From positions 256,001 to 320,000 of the forward strand of contig NZ_JAUSZN010000001.1 of assembly GCF_030817595.1 (NCBI RefSeq): a DNA stretch of 64,000 nucleotides, written 5' to 3'. The first letter of the stretch is position 1. The number at the start of each line of letters is the position of its first letter. Under the pieces are notes generated by a model, which saw only the letters and a program-made list of their open reading frames with translations, had not been told where the DNA came from and did no database searches. A program made the position numbers and the translations under genes. Positions 48,033-57,869 of the stretch are shown here, piece after piece. This stretch comes from Neobacillus niacini (GTDB lineage Bacteria; Bacillota; Bacilli; Bacillales; Cytobacillaceae).

Positions 48033-48290
48033 GGTTGAGTAAAAACACTATACTAATTCAATGAACAAGGGTTTTAATCGAAGGTCTCTTTTGAATTTTA
48101 GTGATCTATCTTCTATAATATAGCGCCATTCTTGAAGAAGGCGTCCTTCTTTATCTGGCCAGATTGTGGAATAAAACTTTATAAGGAAATTAGATATAAT
48201 GTTAAAGTATAGAGAAGATTGTAAAGAATTGTACTAAAGCTAACGGAGCAGCTATATAAAATAAGACTAGAGAATAAGGGAAAATCCGAG

Positions 48291-48325
48291 TCAAGCTGAT
48301 TTATAAACATCTTAACTCGGATTTT
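48291..48325. terminator. hairpin downstream of the FAD oxidoreductase remnant
   Basis: AAAATCCGAGT pairs with ACTCGGATTTT; works in either direction. Confidence 0.7.
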
Positions 48326-48347
48326 ATTGATGATTTTTTAGTTCTAA

Positions 48348-49250
48348 TTAATAAAGTACTACATCATCTTTCAATAGTTCTTTTTGCAGTTGTTTAATAT
48401 TTATGTCTGCTGGATTTACTTTAGTGTCTAAAGCAAGTGAAGCTGCTGTCTCGGCTGCTTATCCAGTAGCCATAGCACTAGGAGTTAAACGTGTCGCAGC
48501 TAATGCCTCATGAGAAGCAAACATACATCTACCTGCTACTAAAAGATTGGTAATCTTCTTAGGTACTAAACAGCAATAAGGAACATCAAAAACTCCATTA
48601 TCCTTTACCCATCCAATCTCCATTCCTTTTCCACTAGGAGCGTGAATATCAATTTGGTATTCACTTCTAGCAATAACATCATCAAATTTTAAAGCCATTA
48701 TCACATCCTCTTTTTGTAAGATGTATTTACCTTCAATAATACTCGACTCGCGAATTCCTATTTGAGCACCTACACTTGAAATGAAAACTTGTTCAAATCC
48801 TGGTATCCATTCTTTTAAAAAGTCAGCAACCATTAAAACTTGCTTTTTACCTTCATATTCAGCTTTCGTTAAATCTTCCACTTTTGTAGCATCTAAACCT
48901 TGAACTCTTGTCATATTGATAAGTACTTCATCTTCCGCAGGTCCTGTAGACAGCATCACCCGTTGTGTCGATAAAAATGCTGCCTTGAATTTGATGACGG
49001 CCAAATTTTGACGAGATTTCAACGTAATTTATCGTGTTGTCTTTTGTTTCAACATGTTCTACGAAATTGTGTACTAGAAGATTAACGCCAGCCTCTTCCA
49101 ACATTTCTACAACAAGTATTTTATAAACTTCAGAATCTTATGGAGTAACACTATGGACAAACCCACAAATATCTCGTAAATGTTTCGGAGATGAATTCAA
49201 ATCCTTTTATCTTTGAACAATTTCTCCATACCAAACAAGCCGAAAATCGG
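48348..49250 (-). pseudogene. FAD-dependent oxidoreductase (FAD_oxidored family) remnant
   Basis: The longest open piece (48459-49022) reads as the C-terminal half of a FAD_oxidored protein: KKITNLLVAGRCMFASHEA and RLTPSAMATG. There the frame is stopped by a TAA where the family has GQAAE, a probable CAA-to-TAA change at 48459-48461; translation would otherwise continue in frame to a natural stop at 48348. Upstream, an other-frame segment SKFGRHQIQGSIFIDTTGDA then a deletion, and further up EEAGVNLLVHNFVEHVETKD with stop codons, show a frameshift, an internal deletion and loss of the N-terminus. The gene is dead. Confidence 0.85.
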
Positions 49251-49442
49251 AAAATCAAAAGATTAAAATACTAAAAGAATAAAACACAAAGGGAGAGCAG
49301 CGGAGCCGGCTGCTATTATTGTTTATTTTTGCCTTTGAGGTGGAGGAGGGGACAGACCTGGAGTGCATTAACGCTTTAAAGTATTATGAGTGGTCTGACT
49401 CTGTTGGTGTAATGCTGCGCGTGGGTATGTTCGAAATGTATA

Positions 49443-49703
49443 ATGGCAACCATTATTATCAGAAGTGGAAAAAAGGCATGGGATGTTATATTGATTCCAG
49501 TAGGAGTTTCAAGCACACATATTCACTTAAAGCCAGAACATGTTAAGGCATTATTTGGGGAGGGTGCTGAATTAACTGTATTAAGAAATCTTTCTCAGCC
49601 TGGAGAATTTGCGGCAAACGAAACAGTAGAGGTAATAGGGTCAAAAGGAGAGTTTCCTACGGTAAGAGTTTTGGGGCCGGTAATTTTGGGAACGATAATG
49701 TAA
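49443..49703 (+). pseudogene. truncated PduL-type phosphate propanoyltransferase
   Basis: Residues ILIPVGVSSTHIHLKPEHVK, ALFGEGAELTVLRNLSQPG and EFPTVRVLGP match the N-terminal half of PduL phosphotransacylases, including the zinc-binding SxHIHL. The protein normally continues for over 100 residues; here it breaks off just after VRVLGP. PduL makes acyl phosphates from acyl-CoA, often with bacterial microcompartments. The first 14 residues do not match the family. The stretch 49260-49440 before it holds another open frame that I do not recognise. Confidence 0.75.
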
Positions 49704-49720
49704 GTGAGTACGTTTCGGGA

Positions 49721-49825
49721 GTGATAAAAATCTATAAGAAACAGGAACGTGTATTAGTTTGGTTGAGTTTTTTTGTTGCATTTATTATAGGTCTATCGTT
49801 CATTGGACGGATTTTTTCGGGCTAG
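49721..49825 (+). CDS. small membrane peptide upstream of the quinol oxidase
   Basis: 34 residues from GTG behind CGGGAG. A charged start (VIKIYKKQERVLVW) and one helix (LSFFVAFIIGLSFIG). The frame stays open upstream into the PduL remnant, so it may be the end of a longer lost gene. It ends 18 bases before the oxidase subunit I start. Not recognised. Confidence 0.35.
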   Translation: MIKIYKKQERVLVWLSFFVAFIIGLSFIGRIFSG

Positions 49826-49843
49826 AGAAAGGTGATTGGCAAA

Positions 49844-51184
49844 ATGGTAAATGAAGAAGCGGTATTTTTCAGCCGTGTCCTCACAGAATTAACATTATCG
49901 TTTCATATCATCTATGCAACCATTGGCGTTGGAATTCCATTGATGATCATGATTGCCCAATGGGTAGGGATAAAAAAACAGGATGAACACTATATCTTAT
50001 TAGCCAGACGCTGGACCCGCGGCTATGTGATAACGGTTGCAGTCGGTGTGGTGACAGGCACCGCAATTGGCTTACAGCTTTCACTGCTTTGGCCGAGTTT
50101 TATGGAATTGGCGGGGAATATAATTGCTTTGCCGTTATTTATGGAAACCTTTGCGTTTTTCTTTGAAGCGATTTTTTTAGGTATCTATCTTTATACATGG
50201 GAACGATTTGAGAATCAGAAAAAGCATCTGCTTCTATTGATTCCTGTTGCAATTGGCGCTTCTTTTTCAGCTGTTTTTATCACGATTGTCAATGCATTTA
50301 TGAATGCTCCCCAGGGGTTTGATTTGGTAAAGGGGCAGGTGGTCAATGTGAGTCCGATTGTGGCCATGTTTAATCCAGCAATGCCGACAAAAGTGGCCCA
50401 TGTTCTTGGGACAGCCTATATGACTGCGGCTTTTGTTCTGGCGTCTATCGCCGCTTTTCGGCTTTTAAAGGGGTCTAACCATATCTATCACAAAAAAGCT
50501 TTGCTTTTGACGATGAAATTAGGATTGGTTTTTTCGATTGCTACTGCCATTATTGGTGATTTCTCCGGAAAATATTTGGCAAAATACCAGCCAGAGAAAT
50601 TAGCAGCAGCTGAATGGCATTTTGAAACACATGAGGGTGCACCACTGATTTTGTATGGTGTTCTTGATAATGGGGAAGTAGAGTATGCGCTTAAAATTCC
50701 GTTTGCCCTCAGTATTTTAGCTCATAGCAATCCTAATTCGGAAGTCATCGGACTTGATCAATTTAGGAAAGATGAAGTTCCGCCGCTCTATATCCATTAC
50801 CTGTTTGACACCATGGTGACGATTGGAATGTGGATGACTCTGTTATCATGTGTTTATTTGATCGGAGTTTGGAAAAAGTGGAGTTTGGTCTCATCCAACT
50901 GGTTCCGCTGGCTGGTGGTTTTAGGGGGACCGCTATCAATCTTGGCCATTGAAGCAGGCTGGTGGCTGGATGAAGTAGGACGTCAGCCTTGGATTTTACG
51001 AGGAATCATGAAGACCAAAGATGCAGCTACAACGGCTGACGGGGTAGATTTAATGCTGGTCCTATTCTCTGGCCTATATCTTATCCTTGGAATTGCCAGT
51101 GTGGTCGTTCTAGCACGGATGTTTAAAAAGAATACGGTTGAACAGGAATTGTCAGACCGTGCATCCGAAGGGAGGGTAACCTGA
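49844..51184 (+). CDS. ythA: bd-type (YthA-like) quinol oxidase subunit I
   Basis: 446 residues from the ATG at 49844, eight bases after AAAGGTGA; GTG at 49832 is inside that site. CydA-family protein with about nine helices. The haem-ligand helix near the start (LSFHIIYATIGVGIPL), the conserved GRQPWI, and a short quinol loop mark the cyanide-insensitive/YthA group rather than classical CydA. It forms with subunit II an alternative terminal oxidase reducing oxygen with menaquinol. It is first of a three-gene set. Confidence 0.93.
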   Translation: MVNEEAVFFSRVLTELTLSFHIIYATIGVGIPLMIMIAQWVGIKKQDEHYILLARRWTRGYVITVAVGVVTGTAIGLQLSLLWPSFMELAGNIIALPLFMETFAFFFEAIFLGIYLYTWERFENQKKHLLLLIPVAIGASFSAVFITIVNAFMNAPQGFDLVKGQVVNVSPIVAMFNPAMPTKVAHVLGTAYMTAAFVLASIAAFRLLKGSNHIYHKKALLLTMKLGLVFSIATAIIGDFSGKYLAKYQPEKLAAAEWHFETHEGAPLILYGVLDNGEVEYALKIPFALSILAHSNPNSEVIGLDQFRKDEVPPLYIHYLFDTMVTIGMWMTLLSCVYLIGVWKKWSLVSSNWFRWLVVLGGPLSILAIEAGWWLDEVGRQPWILRGIMKTKDAATTADGVDLMLVLFSGLYLILGIASVVVLARMFKKNTVEQELSDRASEGRVT

Positions 51185-51185
51185 T

Positions 51186-52211
51186 ATGACGCTTGAAGTC
51201 ATTGGAATATCAGTGTTATGGTTGTTTCTTTTTGGGTACGTAATCATTGCTTCGATTGATTTTGGAGCGGGATTCTTTAATGCCTATAGTATTGTCACCA
51301 ATCGCCAGCATATCTTGACTAAAATCATTCAGCGGTATTTATCTCCTGTTTGGGAAGTCACGAATGTTTTCCTCGTGTTTTTCTTTGTAGGGATAGTTGG
51401 CTTTTTTCCAAAGTCAGCCTACTACTATGGGACCATCCTGCTTGTACCTGCAAGCTTTGCCATCATTCTATTGGCGATCCGCGGATCGTATTATGCGTTT
51501 ACCACTTACGGTGGATTGAAACATAAACGCTATGCTGTCCTCTATGGACTTTCTGGATTGCTGATTCCAGCCTCTCTATCGATTGTGCTTACAATTTCTG
51601 AAGGAGGCTTCGTAACACTGGAAAATTCAGGGCCACTGATTGATTATGGGAAGTTGTTTATGAGCCCATTAAGCTGGAGTATTGTCGTATTAAGCCTATC
51701 AGCAGTGCTATACATTTCAGCAGTATTTTTAACCTGGTATGCCCATTATGCAAAAGATGAGCAGGCTGCTAATCTGATGCGTAAATATGCTCTCATTTGG
51801 GCGGTTCCATCGATGATTACAGCTTCCGGGATTATCGTAGAGCTTGCTGGACATAATCCTGAGCATTACGAGCGATTAATCAACTTATGGTGGCTGTTTG
51901 CCTTATCGGTTGTCTTTTTCGTAGGGACCACCTATTTGATTTGGAAGCGCCGAGGGTATGGGACGGCCGTTTGGCTGATGATTGGCCAATTTCTGCTTGC
52001 TTTTTTTGCCTATGGAGTCTCTCATTATCCTTATTTACTGTATCCCCATTTAACCATTTACGATGGTTTTACGAATAGATCTATGGCGATTTCATTGATT
52101 ATCGTTTTTATTGCCAGTCTTGGATTACTCTTACCATCCTTGTTTTTGCTGCTAAAATTATTTTTGTTCAACAAAGAATATGTCCAAGGAAAACGAAACA
52201 ATCATGTGTAA
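51186..52211 (+). CDS. ythB: bd-type (YthB-like) quinol oxidase subunit II
   Basis: 341 residues, about eight helices, CydB family. The N-terminal signature IASIDFGAGFFNAYSIV (family: DGFDLGxG) is visible. It starts one base after subunit I ends, with GGAGGG just before, so the subunits are translationally coupled. No haem of its own is expected; it stabilises subunit I. Confidence 0.93.
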   Translation: MTLEVIGISVLWLFLFGYVIIASIDFGAGFFNAYSIVTNRQHILTKIIQRYLSPVWEVTNVFLVFFFVGIVGFFPKSAYYYGTILLVPASFAIILLAIRGSYYAFTTYGGLKHKRYAVLYGLSGLLIPASLSIVLTISEGGFVTLENSGPLIDYGKLFMSPLSWSIVVLSLSAVLYISAVFLTWYAHYAKDEQAANLMRKYALIWAVPSMITASGIIVELAGHNPEHYERLINLWWLFALSVVFFVGTTYLIWKRRGYGTAVWLMIGQFLLAFFAYGVSHYPYLLYPHLTIYDGFTNRSMAISLIIVFIASLGLLLPSLFLLLKLFLFNKEYVQGKRNNHV

Positions 52212-52223
52212 GGAGCGTCAGTA

Positions 52224-52328
52224 ATGTTAGAAAAATTTCTTATCTTTTATGCCCCCTTATTAGTGGTCGTTCTTTCGATTGCAGTATCTTTCTGGTTAGC
52301 AGCAAAAGATCAATCGGTTGAAAAATAA
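52224..52328 (+). CDS. small third subunit candidate of the quinol oxidase (YthC/CydX-like)
   Basis: 34 residues, ATG behind AAGGAGCG and 12 bases after subunit II. One membrane helix (FLIFYAPLLVVVLSIAVSFW) and a short charged tail LAAKDQSVEK. Single-helix peptides of 30-40 residues at this position are bona fide subunits of bd oxidases (CydX, CydS, YthC). Easily missed because of its size. Confidence 0.75.
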   Translation: MLEKFLIFYAPLLVVVLSIAVSFWLAAKDQSVEK

Positions 52329-52460
52329 AACGGAAGGAGAGCGCAGTCTTAGTTTTAATCAAGTATTAACTTTTGCATTGGACATGCATATAGATACAGT
52401 TTACGTGGAATAAACTTTAAAATAACAGATCCTTCACCAACACCTACCCATTTAAAAAGA

Positions 52461-52616
52461 AGAGAAGTCGATGATGCCACTACCTCATGGTCCATATCTC
52501 AATGATCCAATAAGGTGTAACACAATTTTCTGATGCAGGGTTAAACTAAGAGAATTTCATAAATCAATAAAACAGAAAAACCGGTATCTTTAGGGATATG
52601 GGTTTTTCTGTTTTTC
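52461..52616 (+). repeat. second copy of repeats X (inverted) and Y (direct), with terminator
   Basis: 52461-52497 is the inverted counterpart of 47549-47585; 52514-52617 is a direct copy of 47587-47690, including the terminator 52570-52616. Upstream a frame ending ...REVDDATTSWSISQ (stop near 52500) is open from about 52365 but has no start, a probable gene tail. From 52620 to 52920 I see nothing recognisable. Confidence 0.65.
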
Positions 52617-52921
52617 TATAGTTAAAGTTTTCATTATTTGATTTTTCCAACTCATCTGTCAAATCTACAGTATTGGCTGCAACCGCTCTCAATGGTAAAA
52701 AGACGATCAAAATCGTATCTGCAAAAAATAATCTTTATCATATTAGACACCGCATTTTCCTGTTTATACAATATTAATATAATTATATAACCATTTTTTA
52801 CGACACAATCTAAAAAAAGACTAACGCACAGTTTTTTTCGATTGTCTTAGTTTAAGAACTGTATATGTTTTATATAATCAGTTTTTTCCATCTAATTTCT
52901 TAATCATTCAATCGAAAAAGA

Positions 52922-53265
52922 TGTATTGTTAATAATTCAGAATACTTATACGATTATGCTAGTCTTCAAAAAATTCAAAGGAGGTCTTTACTTTTCTAGT
53001 AAAATGTTGTATTAACCCCGCAACTTCGAAGGCTATGGGTTATTCAAATAAAAGATGAGAGGAGTTCCCCCCATTTTGAGAAAAAGAATAAGTAGGTTGC
53101 ATTTTTCTTTAAGTTTACTAGTGTCTTTTATTCTCTTCCTCAGCCTTGCTCTTCCCAATATCGCAGTAGCACAAGGAGGTTCTATAGAGAGTAAACCAAG
53201 ATCAACAATTAAAAACACATCTATTGAAAATAAGGTAGATTTTAAGCTTATTAAACAATTTAAGG
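52922..53265 (+). repeat. 344-base direct repeat, copy 1 (promoter region and signal peptide of the first subtilase)
   Basis: Matches 57467-57810 at a constant offset of 4545 with only two differences that I can see, both near the 3' end. It covers about 130 bases upstream of the gene, including AAAGGAGG at 52977, and the first 70 codons. Confidence 0.9.
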
Positions 53266-56200
53266 ATCAGGATCAGATCACATTTCTATTAAAGTTTGAA
53301 GATCAGGTTGATACAACGAAAGTAGCAATGGAAGCAGCAGAAAAAGCAAAGAAACAGAAACTCACAGAAGTAAGCGCAAAGCTACAGGTTCGTTCGGCTG
53401 TTGTTTCGACATTACGAAATACTGCGATGGAAACTCAGACTGAGGTAATGGACTATCTGGAGAAAGCAAAGCAAAATGGTGATGTGAAAAGCGTCCAATC
53501 ATTCTATGTTGTGAATGCGATAGCGGTGACAGCAACCAAGGCTGTGATGGACAAATTGGCAGCATTTCCGGAGGTAGCTAAAATTCTTCCGAATGAAACA
53601 CGGCAAATAGTCACTCCGATCCAACCGAAGGAAGAAAAGACCAATCTAAATTCATCAACGGTTGAATGGGGAGTTGAACGAGTCGGAGCCCCTCAAGTAT
53701 GGGATATGGGAATTGATGGAGCAGGGATCGTGGTAGCCAATATTGATACAGGTGTTCAGTGGGACCATCCTGTTTTAATGGAAAAATACCGTGGATTTAA
53801 TCCAGCGAATCCAAATCAACCCGATCATCAATTAAATTGGTTTGATGCCGTCGGGGGAAAAGAAACACCGTATGATGATCTAAAACATGGTACTCATACT
53901 GTTGGGACCATGGTTGGCTCAGAGCCTGATGGGAGTAACAAAATTGGAGTTGCCCCAGGTGCAAAATGGATTGCGGTTAAAGCATTCTCTGAACTGGGTG
54001 GTTATGATGTCGATTTGCTCGAAGCTGGAGAGTGGATCTTGGCACCAAAAGATGCTGAAGGTAATCCGCATCCCGAATTAGCCCCGGATGTCGTAAACAA
54101 CTCCTGGGGTGGTGGTCCTGGACTAGATGAATGGTATCGCCCGATGGTTCAAAATTGGCGGGCTGCGAATATCTTCCCAGTATTTGCAGCTGGCAATGCT
54201 GGTTCCGCGGGGGCAGGATCGGTTGCCTCTCCAGCGAACTATCCAGAATCTTTTGCGGTTGCGGCAACGGATGATCACAACGCCTTAGCGTGGTTCTCTT
54301 CCCGTGGACCAGCTCCATATGACGAAATGAAACCAGATGTTTCAGCACCAGGTGTCGATATCCGCTCAGCCGTACCTAACAATGACTATGAACTGATGAG
54401 TGGTACATCAATGGCAACACCTCATATTACAGGAGTCGTAGCGTTGTTAAAGCAAGCAAATGCTTCCCTCTCAATTGACCAAATTGAGGAAATATTGTTC
54501 AATACTGCCATCCCATTGACAGACACAGAATTTCCTTCTACCCCAAACTATGGGTATGGCCATGGATTTATTAATGCCTACAATGCAATAAAAACAAATA
54601 ATGGAAATGGAAAGATTGAAGGTTCAGTGGTATATGATGGAAAAGATAAAGCAAATCCAACCTATCAGCATACCTCTCCTGATTTTGTTTACGACCAAGT
54701 AGTGTTGCCATTAACGGTGGAAGTGCAAGACAACATCAGTGTAGATACTGTAGAAATTCAGTATTTAGCTGGTCAACAATGGATGACGGTAAAAGCCGGT
54801 AGAACTGCTGGTGATTATAGAAACGGGACCTATCAAGCAGTAGTTCCAGGTAAAGATGTTAATAAAGGTACGTTGACGTATAAGTGGAAAATAGTTGATT
54901 ATGGACAAAATCAAGTAACTTCTCCGGAGTTTAATGTAGAAGTAAAGCCTGCGATTACAATTGGTTATTTTCAAGATTTAGAAGCTGTTCCTGAAGGATG
55001 GTATTCAGAAGGATGGAATAACGATTGGGAATGGGGCAGCCCAGCAGCAGGACCTGGCCAAGCTTTCTCAGGAAAAAACGTATATGGAACCAATTTGGAT
55101 GGTCCTCATGCTCCTAGTACGAATTCTTATCTCCATATGCCTCCGATCGAAATACCTAAAAGCGGAAATTCATACCTGCAATATAAGCAGTGGTATGACT
55201 TTAGTCGAGATGGTGTCGGCGGTTCAAACGATTTCGGAGCGGTCCTTGTCTCTACCGACCGCCAAAACTGGGAATTAGTGACTAGAACGGAAGGTACTGA
55301 ATTTCAAAATGGGTTACCAATTGAGTATACTACTGATGGATGGATTGATGCAGAAGTAAATCTTTCGGCTTATGCTGGAAAGCGAATTTATATCAGCTTC
55401 TATATGTTTACATCAGTAACAGGATTAGAAAAAGGACTTTATGATGGCTGGTACTTGGATGATATATCCTTAACGGACAAACCTCTTCTAGGTAGTAAGG
55501 TAAACAAGACAACAGGAGAAATCCATACAATAAAACAATCAAATATGAATATTTTAGCTCCGACGGCTACAATGGTTGAGAATACTTCAAGTCAACGGGA
55601 TGTATTGCCGATCGGTGCAAAGGTAACGCTATTAGACTCTGGATACTCAGTTGCAACTAATCCAGCAGATGGAAGGTTCTCCATGACACATAAGGCAGGT
55701 GAATTCACTCTTCGCGCTGAGGCATATGGTTTTCATTCCAAAGACCAAGCAGTTTCGATTTCACAAGACAGGATCGTCCAATCAAACATTACTCTTAAAC
55801 CTTTAGGGAAAGGAACAGTAGAAGGGGTCGTCAAGGATCAAGAGACAGGGAAACCAATTTCAGATGCCACCATCACTTTAGTAGAGGATCCGGCCATTAC
55901 ACCTGCGAAAACAGATAAGAAAGGAAGATTTACACTCACAGCCTATGAAGGTACCTATACGTTACATGTGTTCAAGAATGATTATGTTTATAAAGATTAC
56001 TCGATTACACTACAGTCGAAAAAGAAAACCAAACAGAATGTCGAATTGAAAAGGTTTTTCGGGTTTCCTGGAGAAATCGGCTATGATGATGGAACATCGG
56101 AAAGTTCAACGTTTTGGTACGGTGCTAAAAATGGCTTTGGTGTTAGAATGTCATTGGAAGGAGGGGTCTCGAAATCTTGGCTGACAGGCGGACTCTTTAA

Positions 56201-56666
56201 TGTGAATACAGAATGGCCTAGCCCGGGAGCAACTAGATTTCAAGTATCCGTTTATGATTCCACCGGTGCTAACGGAGCTCCTGGTAAAAGAATCGCAGGT
56301 CCGTTTGAAGCAGCTGCGCAGACTAATGGGGAATGGACTCATGTCGATTTAACAGATAAAAATATTTTTGTCACTGGAGATTTCTATCTAGTCTATATAC
56401 AGCCTGGGGCTTCATCCACAGGTACAATGCCAAGTCTAGGTGTTGATCAAAATAGCCCTTTCCATGACCGTAATTGGGAGCTGTATAACGGAGCTTGGAA
56501 GCAAGATACGAATCCGGAAAATGGAAATATGATGATTCGCGCGGTCATGAACAATGAGATCTCAGCACCTACAATTAAAACACAACATGATAATAAGGAT
56601 ACGAATCAAGCTAAGGTTCAAGTAAAGGGGACAGCGATTCCAACCATTCAAGTTCAAGGTAAATAA
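53055..56666 (+). CDS. large secreted subtilisin-like serine protease (bacillopeptidase F type)
   Basis: 1203 residues. Signal peptide ends AVAQG; the start may be ATG 53055 or TTG 53076, the latter 11 bases after AGAGGAG. An I9-type propeptide (about 65-185) precedes the S8 domain: Asp in VANIDTGVQWDHP, His in LKHGTHTVGTM, Ser in SGTSMATPH. After it come a beta domain (about 500-620), a MAM-like/immune-inhibitor segment (YFQDLEAVPEGWYSEGW to YDGWYLDDISL) and two carboxypeptidase-regulatory-like repeats with a further C-terminal domain. It is a broad extracellular protease and closely resembles the second gene at 57870. Confidence 0.93.
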   Translation: MRGVPPILRKRISRLHFSLSLLVSFILFLSLALPNIAVAQGGSIESKPRSTIKNTSIENKVDFKLIKQFKDQDQITFLLKFEDQVDTTKVAMEAAEKAKKQKLTEVSAKLQVRSAVVSTLRNTAMETQTEVMDYLEKAKQNGDVKSVQSFYVVNAIAVTATKAVMDKLAAFPEVAKILPNETRQIVTPIQPKEEKTNLNSSTVEWGVERVGAPQVWDMGIDGAGIVVANIDTGVQWDHPVLMEKYRGFNPANPNQPDHQLNWFDAVGGKETPYDDLKHGTHTVGTMVGSEPDGSNKIGVAPGAKWIAVKAFSELGGYDVDLLEAGEWILAPKDAEGNPHPELAPDVVNNSWGGGPGLDEWYRPMVQNWRAANIFPVFAAGNAGSAGAGSVASPANYPESFAVAATDDHNALAWFSSRGPAPYDEMKPDVSAPGVDIRSAVPNNDYELMSGTSMATPHITGVVALLKQANASLSIDQIEEILFNTAIPLTDTEFPSTPNYGYGHGFINAYNAIKTNNGNGKIEGSVVYDGKDKANPTYQHTSPDFVYDQVVLPLTVEVQDNISVDTVEIQYLAGQQWMTVKAGRTAGDYRNGTYQAVVPGKDVNKGTLTYKWKIVDYGQNQVTSPEFNVEVKPAITIGYFQDLEAVPEGWYSEGWNNDWEWGSPAAGPGQAFSGKNVYGTNLDGPHAPSTNSYLHMPPIEIPKSGNSYLQYKQWYDFSRDGVGGSNDFGAVLVSTDRQNWELVTRTEGTEFQNGLPIEYTTDGWIDAEVNLSAYAGKRIYISFYMFTSVTGLEKGLYDGWYLDDISLTDKPLLGSKVNKTTGEIHTIKQSNMNILAPTATMVENTSSQRDVLPIGAKVTLLDSGYSVATNPADGRFSMTHKAGEFTLRAEAYGFHSKDQAVSISQDRIVQSNITLKPLGKGTVEGVVKDQETGKPISDATITLVEDPAITPAKTDKKGRFTLTAYEGTYTLHVFKNDYVYKDYSITLQSKKKTKQNVELKRFFGFPGEIGYDDGTSESSTFWYGAKNGFGVRMSLEGGVSKSWLTGGLFNVNTEWPSPGATRFQVSVYDSTGANGAPGKRIAGPFEAAAQTNGEWTHVDLTDKNIFVTGDFYLVYIQPGASSTGTMPSLGVDQNSPFHDRNWELYNGAWKQDTNPENGNMMIRAVMNNEISAPTIKTQHDNKDTNQAKVQVKGTAIPTIQVQGK

Positions 56667-56765
56667 ATTGTTGTCAAGGTTGAAATTAATTAAGATAGAT
56701 TGAATGTTATCAGATAGTAGGCGTGATAGTTCACCATCCATCCATACAAATGCGTGAGCTGTCGC
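56620..56765 (+). repeat. 3' flank of the first subtilase, repeated at 61937-62069
   Basis: The last 50 coding bases and some 90 bases beyond (ACAGCGATTCCAACCA, then ATTAATTAAGATAGATTG) recur after the third, broken protease copy. The palindrome that is well formed at 62029-62069 is degenerate here. Confidence 0.7.
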
Positions 56766-56872
56766 AAAGTCTATAGAAATAACACTTGAAAAAGTGGGAA
56801 CATGAAGGTTCAAAATACCAAAAGTAAAAATTGTAAAAAATACACCATTGAGGAGTTTTTTTTATTGAATCA

Positions 56873-57067
56873 ATTATTACAAACTCCATTTCGTTTGATG
56901 AAAAGATGTCCCTTATAAAAAAATTAGGGAACCCCTATACACAAACGGAATATATCTGGAGTATTTCACCTTTGTTCCATGCGGATAAGATAAATAAACC
57001 ATTGATCGTACTTCAGGGTGCAAATGGCCCTCGTGTTCTTCAAGTTGATGTGGAGATAAGAAAGTAA
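56873..57067 (+). pseudogene. C-terminal scrap of an S9 prolyl oligopeptidase-type peptidase
   Basis: Open frame reading ISPLFHADKINKPLIVLQGA then NGPRVLQVDVE, which matches the end of S9 acylaminoacyl peptidases (SPLFHADRI-KPLLVIQGAND-RV). Only about 60 residues survive, the catalytic Asp of the ND motif is Gly, and the catalytic Ser region is absent. Confidence 0.7.
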
Positions 57068-57140
57068 GTTTCAAATTAGATATAAATGCTGAAACCGTAC
57101 AGATGGGAATCTGATCAAGACAAATATAAAATCTTATAAA

Positions 57141-57182
57141 AAAGAACTAGTCTCCGCTTGAAAAGGATTCTAGTTCTTTTTT
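57141..57182 (+). terminator. terminator after the S9 scrap
   Basis: AAAGAACTAG pairs with CTAGTTCTTT, followed by T. The next 280 bases, to the repeat at 57467, show nothing recognisable. Confidence 0.75.
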
Positions 57183-57466
57183 ACTTATTTTTACAAGGTT
57201 TTAATCACAGACTTCTCTGGGCCTTTAGCTTCGCTTCCTAAATTTTTTTGGTTTAGCCCATTCTAGCCAGTTATAGCAAACAAGAACTTAATCGCCAATA
57301 AAATCTAACAGCTGCCACCATGCTAGTAATAATCCCACTCATACATGAAAAAGAAGCAATCAATGAAGAGGCTAGTTATCTGAAATAGAATCTAGTAAAC
57401 CACGATATGTATATAATTATTTACAGTATTATCCATCTAGGTTCTTAATGGTATCATCAATAATGT

Positions 57467-57815
57467 TGTATTGTTAATAATTCAGAATACTTATACGATT
57501 ATGCTAGTCTTCAAAAAATTCAAAGGAGGTCTTTACTTTTCTAGTAAAATGTTGTATTAACCCCGCAACTTCGAAGGCTATGGGTTATTCAAATAAAAGA
57601 TGAGAGGAGTTCCCCCCATTTTGAGAAAAAGAATAAGTAGGTTGCATTTTTCTTTAAGTTTACTAGTGTCTTTTATTCTCTTCCTCAGCCTTGCTCTTCC
57701 CAATATCGCAGTAGCACAAGGAGGTTCTATAGAGAGTAAACCAAGATCAACAATTAAAAACACATCTATTGAAAATAAGGTAGATTCTAAGCATATTAAA
57801 CAATTTAAGGTTTAA
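57467..57815 (+). pseudogene. truncated 5' copy of a bacillopeptidase-type protease
   Basis: Carries the same upstream region, ribosome site and signal peptide as the first subtilase (344 bases, two differences), then stops after 71 codons (from ATG 57600). Similarity to the first gene ends abruptly at AATTTAAGG. It could express a secreted 35-residue peptide at most. The second full protease starts 55 bases later and may use this copied promoter. Confidence 0.85.
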
Positions 57816-57869
57816 GATTGTGTCTAGTTTAAAAAATGTGTTTATAAAGATTTTAAAAGGAGGATTCAA

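Noticed and set aside
56562..56813. Minus-strand frame VPTFSSVISIDFATAHAFV as a transposase fragment
   Set aside because: A faint IS110-like look only; most of the frame overlaps the end of the protease gene and the degenerate palindrome, so it is probably a shadow.
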